In this document: positions 22,732 to 35,039 of the stretch, in pieces
How positions within the stretch are numbered: position 1 is the first letter of the stretch
Layout of the letters: each line of letters opens with the position of its first letter
Position numbers and translations under genes: made by a program
The notes under the pieces: model-generated
What the model was told of the DNA's origin: nothing
Databases searched by the model: none
The model's input: only the letters and a program-made list of their open reading frames with translations
Assembly (NCBI GenBank): GCA_009746045.1
Contig: RPFO01000130.1
Location: forward strand, 250,001 to 314,000
Direction: 5' to 3'
Length of the DNA: 64,000 nt
Source of the DNA: Mesostigma viride
Lineage: Eukaryota; Streptophyta; Mesostigmatophyceae; Mesostigmatales; Mesostigmataceae

Positions 22732-22931
22732 TGAGAGCCTGCTCATCAACTAAAACCTGAAATGCGAAAAAGTTACTCCCCCAGGTGACAGTAATTGTGA
22801 CAAGGAGGCATCGGGGGGCGTCTTTCAAGTTTTGGTCATGTCAAGGCGACACCGGGCTCTGAGGGAGGCTGGTTATTGTTAAATGTGGCTTTTTCCCTTG
22901 TCGTTGCGTGCACATTCAACCCCCCTTTCAG

Positions 22932-23173
22932 CTGGCCGAGGGCGGATCAAGGCTACTGTGGGGGCCCTGCGAAGGGTCATGAAGCATGGAGGCTTGCTAC
23001 AGCCGCCGGCGATTGTAATGGTCGTGACCCTTGCGCCAGAGCAGCCTCAGGAGCCACTGAGCGGAAGTGGTCGGCGGAGCTTTGGGGAAAGCACCAGGAA
23101 AAGGAGGGTTGTGTCACGAGACGTACAATCAATCATGAAATGGGTGCAGCGTGGCAGGCTCATCCTTAATTAA
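22932..23173 (+). other. Possible exon in R3
   Basis: After a pyrimidine tract ending TTTCAG an open frame reads GRGRIKATVGALRRVMKHGG and later VVSRDVQSIMKWVQRGRLI. It is partly kept at 37560-37790 with changes. No family recognised. It may be a coding piece of the R3 repeat or chance. Confidence 0.25.
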
Positions 23174-24747
23174 TTAACACGTAACAGCCTTACGTGAGCA
23201 TGTAACTTGTCCTCAGTGAAGTCGAGTGGGATGGGATGGGATTGGATGGATGGAGCTAGCTATCTAAGACCTAGTTACAGGGTTGTGGGCACCGCGGCCC
23301 GAATCGCTATGAATGCCATACGCGGTCACACGCGGAGCCCCCACTGGCTTGGGGACATTCTCTTTCATTACTACCTGCCACCTGTCCTTGCAAACCATCT
23401 GCCTCCAGACTACAGACATGCCAGGGGGCTGCCAGGGCGTGAGCCTGGATTGAGACGTGGGTAACACATATCCATGCCTAGTGTAATCTAGCCTCGAAAG
23501 TCCACGGGTGGCGGCCCTGCCGCGCTCGGCCCCGGGCACGCCGTGTGAGAACAAAATGCCCAGGTTGGGCGGGCTTGGTGCCTGCTGAGCTATCCATCGT
23601 GTCTACCTGATCTGTGCGTGCGAGGTGCCCGGCTAGGCCCAGGCGCCTGTACCTAATCAGGCGGAGCCAATTTTCAGAAGAACCGTTAGTTTCGTGAGAA
23701 TTGGCGAAGCTTATAAGGCCATACACGTGAGAAAATACATAGGAATAGGGGATAAAACCTGTCAATCCATCCATACATCCATCCACCGAATTTGTCACGA
23801 ATTTGCAAGCATTAGGGCGAGGTTCTTCCAAAAATTGGCTCCGCCATAGAGTAATAACGGGCAAGTTGCAAACACGCACATTACTTGATAACATGGGAAG
23901 CATATGGTAAATCAGCATGCAAATCCTCATGGCTAATGTGCAGGTTAAATGGAATATTGAGCGCACTACGTAGCATCTTGGTGACCGCGTCCTCAAGTTG
24001 CTGCTCCAGCTCCTGCGTCAGCGTTCACGTCTCGGCTCCATAGGTCAGGATCGTCAGGACCTTGAAGAGGTCGCGTTTGACAGTCTGGGTCAGGGCGGGG
24101 TTGCTCCACCATGCAGCGACGGTGCTCGTGGAGCTGTGCCCAGGCCATACCAATCCGGGTCGTCATGTCGTCCTCGCAGTTGGGGAGCCAGCGCTGCAAA
24201 GCAGCTTGAAGCGACCGGAAGCGGGGAAGGAAACTGGGGTGTCGTCTAAGAGGTGGAGCTCAGGGGGGGGGGCGGCCAGGCCGAGGGCCATGGCCTCCGT
24301 CTTAGGGCTGATTTCGAGACCAACCGCCCCGGCCTCGAGAGCCAGGCAGTCCAACCAATGTTGGGCAGACGCTGGCTGCTCAAGGAGAGTGATGTCGTCC
24401 GCATTAATAAGCTCAGCGAGTAAATTCTGCTTGTTAGTCGGCCCCCCTTCCCCGGGCTCACTCTGAATCTCGAGGCCAGGGGCTTGGCCAGCAATGCTAG
24501 CAAAGCGGGCACGTGCCTGGCGCATAACATAAGCCACTACAATAGTAAACAGGTACGGTGACAGGATGCTGAACCCTGCCAGACGCCGGTCTGCAGTGGA
24601 CCTGGCAGGGTATTGCCGTGTTGAGTGCGCACCGAGGTGGTCGACCCCTCATACAGCGAGCGGATGACAGCAATCAGGGGGGTGGGGACGCGAGCGCGGC
24701 CGAGAGTGGCCCAAAGAGCGTCCCAGAGAACAGAGTCTAATGCCCAG
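23166..24747 (-). pseudogene. 5'-truncated non-LTR retrotransposon (LINE) A
   Basis: Minus-strand frames show non-LTR RT motifs: ALDSVLWDAL, then a LSPYLF-like stretch, LINADDITLL (the YADD-type active site), GLEISPKTEAMA, ILTYGAE, and the C-terminal GLAGHLARTDQV. Several frames are needed, so it is a pseudogene. The 3' end runs through a TCCATC-rich stretch to TTAATTAATTAAGGA. GGCTCA borders both ends, a probable short target-site duplication, and R3 copy 2 near 37790 is the empty site. A 186-bp MITE interrupts the C-terminal region. Confidence 0.82.
23660..23845. mobile_element. Short MITE within LINE A
   Basis: Inverted ends GGCGGAGCCAATTTT and AAAATTGGCTCCGCC with adjoining GAAGAACC / GGTTCTTC, 186 bp in all, interrupt the LINE frame between ITLW-type and LRLIRYRRLGL codons. 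No TSD was fixed. It includes a short CCATCCATACATCC stretch. Confidence 0.7.
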
Positions 24748-24798
24748 GAAAGCGATGGCTCACCCCTGGTTTCTGTAATTGCCCGATAACTGCTTTAA

Positions 24799-26487
24799 CC
24801 CCTAAATGGTCTTGCTGCCGATTTTCCGCCAAAAATCGAGTTCCAGCCGATGCATCGGCCCCTTCTCGGGGGACCAGATGCCGCGAAATCTATTGAGAAT
24901 TAGGAAAAGTTTAGCTGAGAAGATCGAAAGTTTATAAAATTCTTCACAGCATGGTACTAGGGTTTGCATACTTTTGACAAAGTTATAGAGGTGTTCTGGC
25001 CGGTCAAAGTACAAGGGGTCAGGGTACTTTTTCACGTACAACGTGCATTCCGGAAAACGACGACCTGGCCATGGCGGCTTGCGCCCACGCATGGCATTTA
25101 CGTTTGCGTTCGAATTTTCTGGCCAAACTTAGGATATTGATTTTATACGTCCTAAAGATGATACAGGCCAATTTTGGGTTCGCGGGAATGCCATTTGATA
25201 GGTGTCGGCAGCGTTCTTGCTGGAAAAAACTGCGATCAGGCCGGACGATAGAAACGTTGACAGCAATACCTTTCCGGCGTATTTTAAAGGATATATTGGT
25301 TTCTTTGTACTTTTTATGATACATAGTAGTCGTAAACGTGCAAGGGTGGCCAGAAATCGCCGAATCCAGCGACCATGCTGCAGAACTTTGGTGTGCCGAA
25401 ATGCGCCATTTTGCGGCCACCGCCTGGGCCAAGGTAACGCCATCCATGCCTGGTAAAGCTTAAGCATCGTTTTCCTATCGATGTTTGACGTTTATATATA
25501 CGTTCTAGCTTGTGTAGCACATTCTTTTTGCATTATTCATGCTCTTTCTTGACCCTGGCCTGGCCCCTTTCTAAAACACCCTTCTTAGATGCTTCCCTCA
25601 GTCAGTTGACCTACCACAGGGTGATGGTGATAAGTTTTAGAGGCTGTATGGGTTTGAATACCTCCATATATGTTTGTTATACATTTCCCATACACATATT
25701 GCATGAGTGTGAGACAGTTGGCTGGTCTCTGTGGCATCATCAAGCACGTAACTGGTGAGTAAAAGCTTCCCATTGATAGCATGTGCCACCAGGTGTGCTG
25801 GCCATCACCTGGCAAGCTATAGCAGCTTAGGCCTAGTTTATCCTTGCTAGGGCAGGCTGAAATAGGCTCAACATCACTAGTTTGTTGGCGGCTGCCTCCT
25901 AGAATGCATGCCTTGCGTAGGGTATCCGTACCACGTTACCTACGTGCATGGACAAGGTGGCACCTGCACATAGGTGCCATGTAAGGGCAGTGTGATGATG
26001 CAGTTATGTTTCCCCATCATTGTGGAAGGGAAATGTATTGTGTGGCATGGTTGGGGGCCATATTAGTAGGTAGTATGCCCACCCCTACCCCCTTGGTTGC
26101 TTTTTACCAACGGTACCCCTATGGGCTGTACTGGGTGTAACTGCTGGCATACCCACCCAAATGATGACCCCAATGGCTCAAACTGTTCAGCAACTAATTG
26201 TTTATCATCCCTGAAGTGGTAGGTGCCTAGGTCTTATAACATAATTCAAAATGCACATTCTACCAAAAATGAAAACGCGCGTCTTGACCCCCCTGACTTT
26301 GACGGCAGTTATACATGGCCTACCCTGCATATATGTGAGGTTGTGATATACCAACCCGAAGGGCAACTCATGGCCATGCTTGGCCCCCAAGGACAGCCAT
26401 TGGATATGGGTAGGTTGGATGGCATCTGGTTTGCAAAATTGTGAAGATCCAGCCGATTTATCGGCAGGATCTCAGACCATTTAGGGG
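24799..26487. mobile_element. Non-autonomous piggyBac-type element, TTAA TSD, empty site present
   Basis: The 1689-bp body has perfect 14-bp inverted ends CCCCTAAATGGTCT and TTAA on each side (24795-24798, 26488-26491). R3 copy 2 at 37801-37850 reads through the same flanks with a single TTAA (37824-37827), a direct demonstration of insertion. A 26-bp palindrome with one mismatched pair lies 16 bp inside the right end (26446-26471), and GCCGATGCATCGGC lies near the left end (24846-24859). No transposase was recognised. Confidence 0.93.
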
Positions 26488-27399
26488 TTAATCAAATGTT
26501 GGTGGATTGGTACTAATAGTGGGAATAGAATTGTTGTTCTTTGAGTGTAATTTCTTTATAATGTATGAGAATGAACGCCGCTATGTGAGTGGTATGACGG
26601 GACTGTGGGCCTTGGGCTGGACCTGGTCCACGAGTTTTATTTACATGGCCAGCGGTGTATGGCCATCTCTAGTTCGAGAATCATTTCAGTTAGTGTTGCT
26701 GACAGCTGATGAGGCGAGCCCGGCTCCCCCCACCCTAAAGTGCCATTTGCATGAAATTCTACGTCTCTTTTTCTTGCCCCCAGTCCCACCCTCCTTCCCT
26801 TCTTGTGTTTGCTTCTAGGGTAATGAAAGCTACAATCAATCAGGGAATGGGTGCACCTGGGCATTCTCTCGGAGGTCCATGTCGAGGGTCACTTCTGCAT
26901 GGCCAACATCAATCTTGTATCTTACTATTAACCTATACAAGCGCCAGAGTGGTGGTGGGACTAATAGTAGGGGCTCCCTGATGCATGGCCAACAGATGTC
27001 CAGGTGCCGGGACGGAGGAGCATGTGGCCAGTGTTGAAGGCGGTACCGTTGACTCCGGTGCTTCCCAAGGAAAATATGCTGTTATTTCAGCAGTGACTCG
27101 GTCACAGTCCCGTCTGGGTCAGAGCGTCGGTGATGGTACAATACTGCAAAGATCTGGTGGTTGGGCGGAAGTGATGCAGGGCTCTTCTGTTGCTAGCACA
27201 GGGGGCGCACGTCCCAGCAACTGTGGAGGCTACTCCCAGTGCTCTTAGGGATATGGCAGATGGCCATGCTTTGGTTCCAGCTGGGTGCAGTCGAGTTCAT
27301 CCCAGTTATGGACAGGACAGAGCAGGCAGTCCTACGGCTGTAACCGAGGCACCACCTGTGAATGTACAAACTTGTTGACCTTCGCTCATTTTATATATG

Positions 27400-29050
27400 A
27401 CGCATGGACGGGCTCAAAGGGGACCGACCTGTCGTAGGTAGCGTAATATTAGCGCTTGTCACGAGGGTACTGCACTGGCCGGCCCTTTTTGTGCCGAGGC
27501 TGAATGTGGTTCCGAAGTGCAGGCCAAGGTAGCTTCTAACGTACGTCACTAGACCTTGTACCTGCGCCAGCTGTCAGGCGTGGCGCAACTGTGATGGGCA
27601 GTCAGTACTTAGAGTGGTGTAAGGGAGGTAGAAAGGCCTCTTTTCAGCTTCGCAACTTGGTCCCAGAATTTGCTGGCAAGGTCGGCTGGCCACTATGGCG
27701 GCTGCGCTGAATGTAAGACGATGCTGTCGGCCTCTTCGGGCGTGGAGAGGCCTAGAATAAAATTCTTTATGTTCGCCACCAACCAATACAGGCCACAGTA
27801 ATGGTTGGTGGGTGGGGGGCTCTACGATTTGAGTAAAAGGGTGTGATTTCTGGCGCTAGGCCCACTGACGATTCCCCTCTACCCCTGGGTTCGGCAAGCA
27901 GCTTCCTGACACTGGGGGAGCTGCGTTTCTAGTCGGACAACGTCGGGGAAGGAGCCATACAGGCGAGGGCCAGCAGCTACGGTGGAAAGAATCACAGGTG
28001 GAGGCGAATCTGCCATAAGCGTGGAGATGGCTAGCGCGGGGTGCCAGGGAAGCCCATAACTGCCAGGAGCCTGACAGCGGACCCGACCTTTCGGCCTGTG
28101 GCCAGACGGGAGTTTCAGGGATGATGCGAGGCTGGAGCAAATCTTGGTGGGAGGAGCGCTCTCTTCATCACTGCCCAGTTTTTCAGCAAAGAATGGTCGC
28201 CTGGCGGGGCTGAAATTCTGGCTGTTTTATCGCCTTTGTTTTAATCCTATATGCTATATGATGCATTATGGGAAAGGCAATAAAGAGTTCGGTTCAGCAA
28301 GGGGGGCATAGCTATGCCATAAAATTTCCCCACCAAATCACAAGCCCTGGTCGGGGCGTTTGGCTAAGCAGTTTCCGAGCCAACGCCTCGGTAGGGTCGA
28401 GGGCCTATCGCCACAATGGCTTCAACGCTGGGAAATCCCAGCCTCAGGGGTGGGGCTGGCGATGGGTCCTGGGCTTGTGAGAGACGGTCCGGGGGTGTAA
28501 GGCCTAATAATGAGCACCCTCTGGAAACCGCCCCCCTAACGGGGGGGACGACATGGGTGCCGCCCTGCGTCCGCCTGGACACCGTAGCGGCCACACGGGG
28601 GCGGCAGTAAAGCCGCGGCAGCGTGCAGGAGGGGGGCCATAGGCGGAAAGAAACTCGGCACTAATGCTGGCGACAGCCTTGGTTGCCAGGTAGGAGGTGT
28701 GGGGACAACACCTTGTGTTCGAGTATGCTGGGCCCCAGCTTGGTGCTACAATAACCAACTTGATAATGATGTGCACTGAGTTTGAAGGTGTGGTGTAGGC
28801 TGTATGTATAAAGCCTAGCACACAAAAATGTAAAATAAATGTTTCTCTTGGTGGGAAGGAACTCCAATGGACCAAAAACAAGAAATCTATTGTAAATACC
28901 CCTGCAAATATTGTTAATGAAAATCCTTCCTGGATGTATCAAGTGGCCTCAAATATCCATAAGATGTTTGCTCATTCTGCTAAGCATGCCAACACCATGG
29001 CTAGACACATCTGCGGGGCTCCACTATGCGAAGTGTTGCAGGCTCAGGTA
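27400..29050. other. No gene recognised
   Basis: About 1.65 kb of mostly unique sequence with short open frames on both strands and no recognisable domains. Nothing here can be supported as an exon or element end. Confidence 0.45.
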
Positions 29051-29074
29051 GCTGCTACGTGCACTTAGTGGGCT

Positions 29075-30358
29075 TTGCATGAAGAGACGCTAGCGCGACC
29101 CGGCCATGCACATCAACAAGAAAGAAGTGCAGGCCGCTGTGAAAGGGGCGGAGCCCGGAACCTCCGGACATGGGGGAAGACGGGGTTGAGGTTAGTGGAT
29201 TCTCCTGCCGCCCTGGGGTGCTTGGCTAAAGAACGCTCTTCTTCTTACAGGCTCAACAAGCAATGCAGCAAGTTTTGCACGTTTTCCTTGGTCACCGGTA
29301 GCTGCTCCCAGTGGGTGTGGATGCCAAGTGAGCTCCAGTCAGCCCATGGTCCTGAACGAGGGCTTCCCACGGCCGCCTCCATGGCTGGGTGGGTTCGCGA
29401 ATTAACCCGTGACCTGTGTTGGCGCTGGCTACTCGACCTTATTCGAAGGCAAGGTGAAGCCCGCTACCTTGATGGTTCATTAAATATTGGGGACTCCGGT
29501 CTATTTCGGCATGTTGAACAGGCCAGCAGGGCCGGGCCAACTGTCAAGCGCCTTGACCATCGAGGAATACTTTTGCAAGTACGTCGCCTGGGCGCACTCT
29601 GTGTGTTACAGTCGCCGATTGTGTGTCAATGTGCTTATGTCATGGGCGTGAACTTTCACTTTCCCCGGGAGGTGCAGGTCTGGGCCTTGGCGCGCGATGT
29701 TTTGGCTGGGCGATGCACTTTGGCGCCCCCTTATGTATGCCGCCCCCCCCCCCTTTCCGAAGGAGGCTGCGTTCGCGATTGCTAGCACCTGGTGCTTCTG
29801 CAGCGGCCGCACACGGCCATGATGGTCATGATTATTTTCAAGCAGTAAATACGAGATCCAGACGCACTCCACCTTTTGGTAAGCCATGTGTGCTTGCAGC
29901 CTGACGTCCGGCTACGCACCTCTCCGCGGGGTGCATTGCTTATGAAGTCCGCTAAGATGGCCAAGGGTGAGGTGCACTCGGCTGTAGTCCTAAGCCATCT
30001 TGAAGAACTGCCTTCCTGGCAAGGCGGCTTGGGAGCGGGGGTCCCCGTACGACCATGCCCAGTTCAGCCGGCCGGGTTTGGCAGCAGGCCACACAGGCTT
30101 TGGGCTTTGGGGCTTTGGGCTTTGGGGGTCCACAAGGTGTGTACCATTCGTGGGCTGCGGCATGGGGGTGCTTCTCATGATTTCGTGTGGCAGCGCAGCA
30201 TGGCTGATATCCAGCACCGGGGCCACTGGCGCAGCAGCAACACTGTCACCCACTATGTGGCTTTGCACTGGGGCCTGGCTATTGAGCTTCACAACGTTCT
30301 CGTCTCAGCCTCTCGCCGCCTGCCACCCGTCGCACGTGGCGGCTTTTTTTTTCTCTGA
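29075..30358 (+). pseudogene. DIRS family B fragment: RNase H end and tyrosine recombinase
   Basis: Begins in the RNase H domain (HINKKEV; RLVDSPAALGCLAKERSSSY) and reads through the linker to recombinase codons. These are broken near 29740-29880 and then open to 30358. The last part has TIRGLRHGGASHDF (HxxR-like block; the usual His is G-L here) and RGHWRSSNTVTHYVALHWG with the candidate nucleophile Tyr. A WALGLWALG repeat is shared with 39210-39650. RT and gag are missing. The linker has lost the 2A-like motif seen in other copies. Confidence 0.8.
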
Positions 30359-30409
30359 CATCCGCTTTTAGTCACACATGTATGTAACAGTATGCGTCAA
30401 TGGGTTATA

Positions 30410-31832
30410 CAGTCATTCCCGCCTTAAGTTACGATCGCCGCCCAAAACTTGGCGTCGTAACTTAACGGTAGCATTAGGCTACCAGCCCACCCCCACCTCC
30501 TCTTACGGACTTCTATACGGCATTCGACAGCTCTCATCAAGCCCGATTCAGCTGCAGCATCAAGGCAACCACACCGTCGCTGGTGGAGCAACCCCGACCT
30601 TCCCCGGATAGTCAAGCGCAACCTGTTCAAGGTCGTCATTCTGACGATCCTTACCTACGGTGCCGAGACGTGGACGCTGACGCAGGAGCTGGAGAAACGA
30701 CTCAACGGCACCGTCACCAAGATGCTGCGCGCGGCACTTACTATTTCCTTCGGTTTGCACCTTAGCAATGAGGATTTGTACGCTGATTTACCATAGTTTC
30801 CCACATTCTTAGGCACGGGCGCCTGGGCCTAGCCGGGCACCTGGCCCGCACAGATCAGGTAGACACATCAGATAGACTAGCTGGCACCAAGCCCGCCCAG
30901 CCCGGGCGTTGTGCCCTCACGTGGCATGCCCCAGGCTGCGCGCGCCGGCCAGGGCGCCCTCCGTGGACTTTCCGTCATAGGCTAGGCATGGACATGTGCT
31001 ACCCTAGACGGGGCGGGCTCACGCCCGGGGAACCCCCTGGTTTGTCTGTAATGTGGAGGCAGATGACGCGTTAAGTAGGTGGCAGACAGTAATGAAGGCC
31101 ACCACCCAGTCGGTGGGGCCTCCGCGTGTGACTAAGTTTGGCATGCGTAGCGGTTCGGGCCGTGGTGCCCGCAGCCCTGTAACTTGGAATTAGACATAGT
31201 TACATCCATCCACCCCATCCCACTTTCATTTCCCCGAGGACTTATGCTCACGTGACGCCATTACGTGTAAATTAGTGAACCAATTAATTAATCAAGGCCG
31301 CCAAAAAAAATGGAAGTCGTACCAGATTCCGGATGCGGCAAAGCTGGGCACTGTGGACCAGTCTCGTATGCTCGCCTGGGGGATCGAATAGCATCATTGG
31401 CAGCAGCCATTTCCTTTTTCTAGTTCAGTTCCGTTGCCGCCTAGCATCTTCTCCAACCCCAGCTCCCAGCTATGTTCCCTGCCAAGCTCGGCCTTCGTGT
31501 CTCTCGTGACTGACCAGTTGCCACTGGACGGACTGGTCAAGTGGATAACAGCCGTCTAAAAGTCATCACACAGTCCTTATCAAAAGTCCTACTTAGTTAC
31601 CATAGCAGGTTAGGTTAGCAAAGCGGGGGGTCCCCTAGTCCGGACTTGGCCAAAACTGGCCTCATCTGCGGCCAAAAGTAACCTGACGCCTGCAGATTGA
31701 GCCATACCCGGGTTGAGTCACGACGGCACCCAGGCTTAAGTTACGGCTGCCGCCCAAGGAGCCAAACTTTGGCGTCGTAACTTAAGGCGGGAACGCAACC
31801 TTAAGAATCGAAACTTAACGTGGGAATGACTG
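30410..31832. mobile_element. TA-flanked pogo/mariner-like non-autonomous element
   Basis: Ends CAGTCATTCCC and GGGAATGACTG are perfect 11-bp inverted repeats that continue with mismatches into a TTAAGTTACGA motif, with TA on both sides (30408-30409, 31833-31834). The flanks match 40610-40670, where the sequence runs on without the insert. Near both ends TTAAGTTACG...CGTAACTTAA can fold. TA duplication and a CAG start fit Tc1/mariner-pogo elements. No transposase is left; a LINE fragment lies inside. Confidence 0.78.
30585..31290 (+). pseudogene. LINE B, 3' fragment
   Basis: Same family as LINE A but on the plus strand. VILTILTYGAETWTLTQELE at 30630-30690 is the conserved segment downstream of the RT core. 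A broken version of the C-terminal GLAGHLART block follows at about 30820-30860, then the shared 3' untranslated region with a TCCATCC stretch and an AATTAATTAA end. It is nested in the TA-flanked element. The 5' part is absent. Confidence 0.75.
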
Positions 31833-31834
31833 TA

Positions 31835-33930
31835 CTGTATTGCCCTGATGCATGGCTTGGGTCGCCAAGAGGGGATGTAAGGGACAGGCTTCACCCATGG
31901 CAAGTGTTGCCATGGGTAAAGATGGCCAAATGCGGGCCCCTTCCCAATGTGCTCCACTCTTGTTTTAAAGAGTCTGGTTACCCTGGAGTTCCACGGTAGA
32001 ATCGGGGTTCTCTGGACATAGTTTCTTCATAGTGATATCGAAGAAGAGCTGCTGTAGCTAGACGAATAATAATCATTGTTGATGTGATCCTAATCAGGCC
32101 AATCAGGCATTTAGGGGTCCAGTGTTACGGAATATATGGCGTTTATCGTAGCCCGGTTGGAGCGTGCTGAGTGAAACCTGACGGATTTTGTGCTGGCCTT
32201 GAGAAGGTCTAGGCTTTCCTACTTGGGAGAGATCTGAAGTTGAGGATGGTTTTGCAACATGCAACATCTGAAGTACACTCAACCCTGAACAAAAGATAGC
32301 TAATGGCTACGTGTGTTTAGAGGCCAACGCCTGATCCTGGCCATTGGAAGAGAGCCGTTGTCCTTCAATCGAGATAAAAGCATGCTCACTTAGCTCCTGG
32401 CAGTCTCGTTGATGCTCCCACCTGCCCTTCCTGTGTTGCCTGTTCCGGCGTAAGGCTAGCCTTTGGGGGGTGCCGTGGGTAAAGATGGACGAAAGTGGGC
32501 CACTTCCCCATGTGCTCAGCTTAATGAAGAGTCTGCATGGTTACCCTCGTCGAGTTTGCACGGCGACTAGAAAAGACAATTTCAGGTGCAACACACTTGT
32601 GCACCAACAAGATATAATCAGCAGCCTACCAATCAGACTGCTTCGGTGCCGGCTCCTGAACTCCAGCAGGCAAAGGCAAGTTACACACTCAAAGAGCAGC
32701 AGGTTCAGACAAGAGCACAGCCAAAACAAGCACATGGAGGAAAGCCTTACAGAGAGGACAGGGAGGACAAAGATCCCAGCTGGTGTGGAATGGTGCCGCT
32801 AAGCTGATTCCTGTCAAGGTGCCTGTGTAGGACAGAAATATCAAGGCAGGCATCACAGACGAATGTGCCAACCAGGGAATGAGCAACAGGAAAAGTACGC
32901 CTCTAAAAATGCCAGCCAGTGCGAGTGTTATATGCGGCACCCACCGGACTCACAAAGACGTAAGGAATGGGGGGTAAACATGGAATATCTCAAGATGCCG
33001 CGGGTCCGCGTAGACAAAAAGGATTGCCCACAATACTTGCTGAGCGGCAGTAAAAGCAGCTAGGCCCACGTACAGCGCATGAGATTAGGCATACATGCAG
33101 CGTGATGACCGGCTAGATCATGCCCGGGTGAAATGACTCTGGTTTGGTAGCCTGTCGAGTTTGCGTGCAACTATCTCCTGCCACAATACACGTGATCTGA
33201 GCACCACTCACCTTTGGAAACGAATGACCAAATGGTGACTATAGCTTGAGTTCCTAGGCTTCGCACCATTGCACCAGCACCCGAGAAACCCATGACAGTA
33301 CCCAATTTGCTTATATTACATGCCTGACGTTCTGGGCATTGCCCTAGATGTTGCTGAAATGGAGCCCCTATGCTCATCACAGGAGCCACAGAAAATGATA
33401 TTCGATAAAATATAATAAGATCCGGTTTCTCAGTGATAGCCTCTGTTTATGCAGCCACACCTACCTGCAAGCTAGGACGGCATGAGTCGACCAAGCTTGT
33501 GCCCTCAAGATAGATGGCCATAAAGCCTTGCCTAAAAAAGAGAGGGAAAACGGGAGGCTCCCTCGTGGAACAAGTGAAGAGACTACACGCAGTACGCGTG
33601 GTCCCTTTCTCAAATATAAAAGCAATACCAATCAAGCACGAAATGTGCTGTCGGATTCCTATCACAGGTGTGCGCGGTCCCGCGCCACAAGATCAGTGTT
33701 TGCTCAGCACACTCATACTTGTAACAGTTACTCACGTCCTTTCAGAAGCCCATGAATAAATTCTGGCACAATCGTAACTATGTTGGTTAGACAAAATATG
33801 AAACTGACACGCATAACGGCCAAGCTTTGGTAACAAATCCTGAAGTGTTTAGTGTGTAGAATGCTGCACTGGTTCCATGCGTTAGAGCATTAGATGGCGA
33901 GCGGTGTATGGCCATTTCTAGTTAGAGAAC
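31835..33930 (-). repeat. LRR-gene repeat unit 4 (E2 deleted)
   Basis: Collinear with unit 2 from the 8340 block onwards and with unit 6. The sequence that should contain E2 is missing: the join near 32010 goes directly to the block following E2 in other units. Contains exon E1 at 32751-32822 and the candidate E3 near 33475. Confidence 0.72.
32751..32822 (-). CDS. LRR exon, type E1 (one LRR, 72 bp)
   Basis: Acceptor CTACACAG, donor GTAAGG, phase 2/2, exactly 72 bp. Encodes an LRR with core RNQLSGTIPHQLGSLSSLSS and no stop. Confidence 0.87.
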
Positions 33931-34364
33931 CACGATTAGTTATAATAAATAATAAGCACGTAGACTGATCACGTTAGCACAAATCCTCATTAGTCATAGA
34001 CATGGATTCATGGATACTCTATAGCTCTCTTGAATGCAGGGAATAAGTGGCACGGTTGAGAAGCATGGTATAACGGGTGTATCGTGATTGTTGTGATAGT
34101 TTTTCCAGTTTTCTGGCCTGCGCTGGTTGTCTAATTGATAGTTGTCTCACTCAGCCTATAACGGATATTAGACTTTAAAACTTATAGTAGCAAGTGATTA
34201 ATTATAATTACACGTGGGGAGCCGGCCGTTGAGCAACAACCCTGAAACTGATGACAACATACATACCGGGAATATTCGTCTCACTTAACTTAAGGCGCTT
34301 AGTTAATTGATTAATTAATTAAACTCATGCTCCCGTTGGGGAGTCACGGAGCATCACCCCGATC

Positions 34365-34782
34365 GATGGATGGATGGATGGATGGATGGATGGATGGATG
34401 GATGGATGGATGGATGGATGGATGGATGGATGGATGGATGGATGGATGGATGGATGGATGGATGGATGGATGGATGGATGGATGGATGGATGGATGGATG
34501 GATGGATGGATGGATGGATGGATGGATGGATGGATGGATGGATGGATGGATGGATGGATTGGATGGATGGATGGATGGATGGATGGATGCATGGATGGAT
34601 GGATGGGTGCGTGGGTGGGTGGGTGGGTGGGTGGGTGGGTGGGTGGGTGGGTGGGTGGGTGGGTGGGTGGGTGGGTGGGTGGGTGGGTGGGTGGGTGGGT
34701 GGGTGGGTGGGTGGGTGGGTGGGTGGGTGGGTGGGTGGGTGGGTGGGTGGATGGATGGATGGATGGATGGATGGATGGATGG
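34365..34782. repeat. Compound tetranucleotide microsatellite (GATG)n-(GGGT)n-(GGAT)n
   Basis: About 245 bp of GATG units pass into about 140 bp of GGGT units and back to GGAT. Long open frames on both strands here (Met-Asp-Gly-Trp, Ile-His-Pro-Ser repeats) are artefacts of the period. The GGGT block is strongly G-rich on the plus strand. Confidence 0.98.
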
Positions 34783-35039
34783 GTGCACACATTCCTAACG
34801 GTCTATTCTAGATCTTGCTACACACAATCCTACTGGTCTATTCTATCTAGAGTGAGCCTGACCCTACTAGGGGTCTTGCCTAGCATGCTTCCCGCGCTTG
34901 CAAACACGCGGCTTCCCCACTGGTGCTAAGTTGCGTGTGTACTTGATTTGTAGTCTCATGCACTTAACTACAAAATGAAACATGGGCAAGCACATGTATG
35001 TGTGTTGTCTCTTTGATAATTTCCCCATCTTATTCGTGC

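Larger units (their letters stand above)
22510..27000 (+). repeat. Dispersed repeat R3, copy 1 (interrupted twice)
   Basis: Positions 22510-23165, 24748-24794 and 26492-27000 are collinear with 36640-37036, 37556-37823 and 37828-38330. The first gap is filled by a minus-strand LINE (23166-24747), the second by a TTAA-flanked element (24799-26487). A short inverted piece of R3 is at 41575-41730. The repeat contains the Cys-rich ORF and a possible exon after a CCCCTTTCAG acceptor at about 22932. Confidence 0.75.

Noticed and set aside
33171-33389. Frame ending VSK before a GTGAGT donor in LRR units
   Set aside because: A strong donor is present, but exon length is not frame-symmetric, no LRR or other motif is seen, and sister copies have stops.
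34327-34929. Long frames of Met-Asp-Gly-Trp and Ile-His-Pro-Ser repeats on both strands
   Set aside because: Pure consequence of a tetranucleotide microsatellite; open in all frames.
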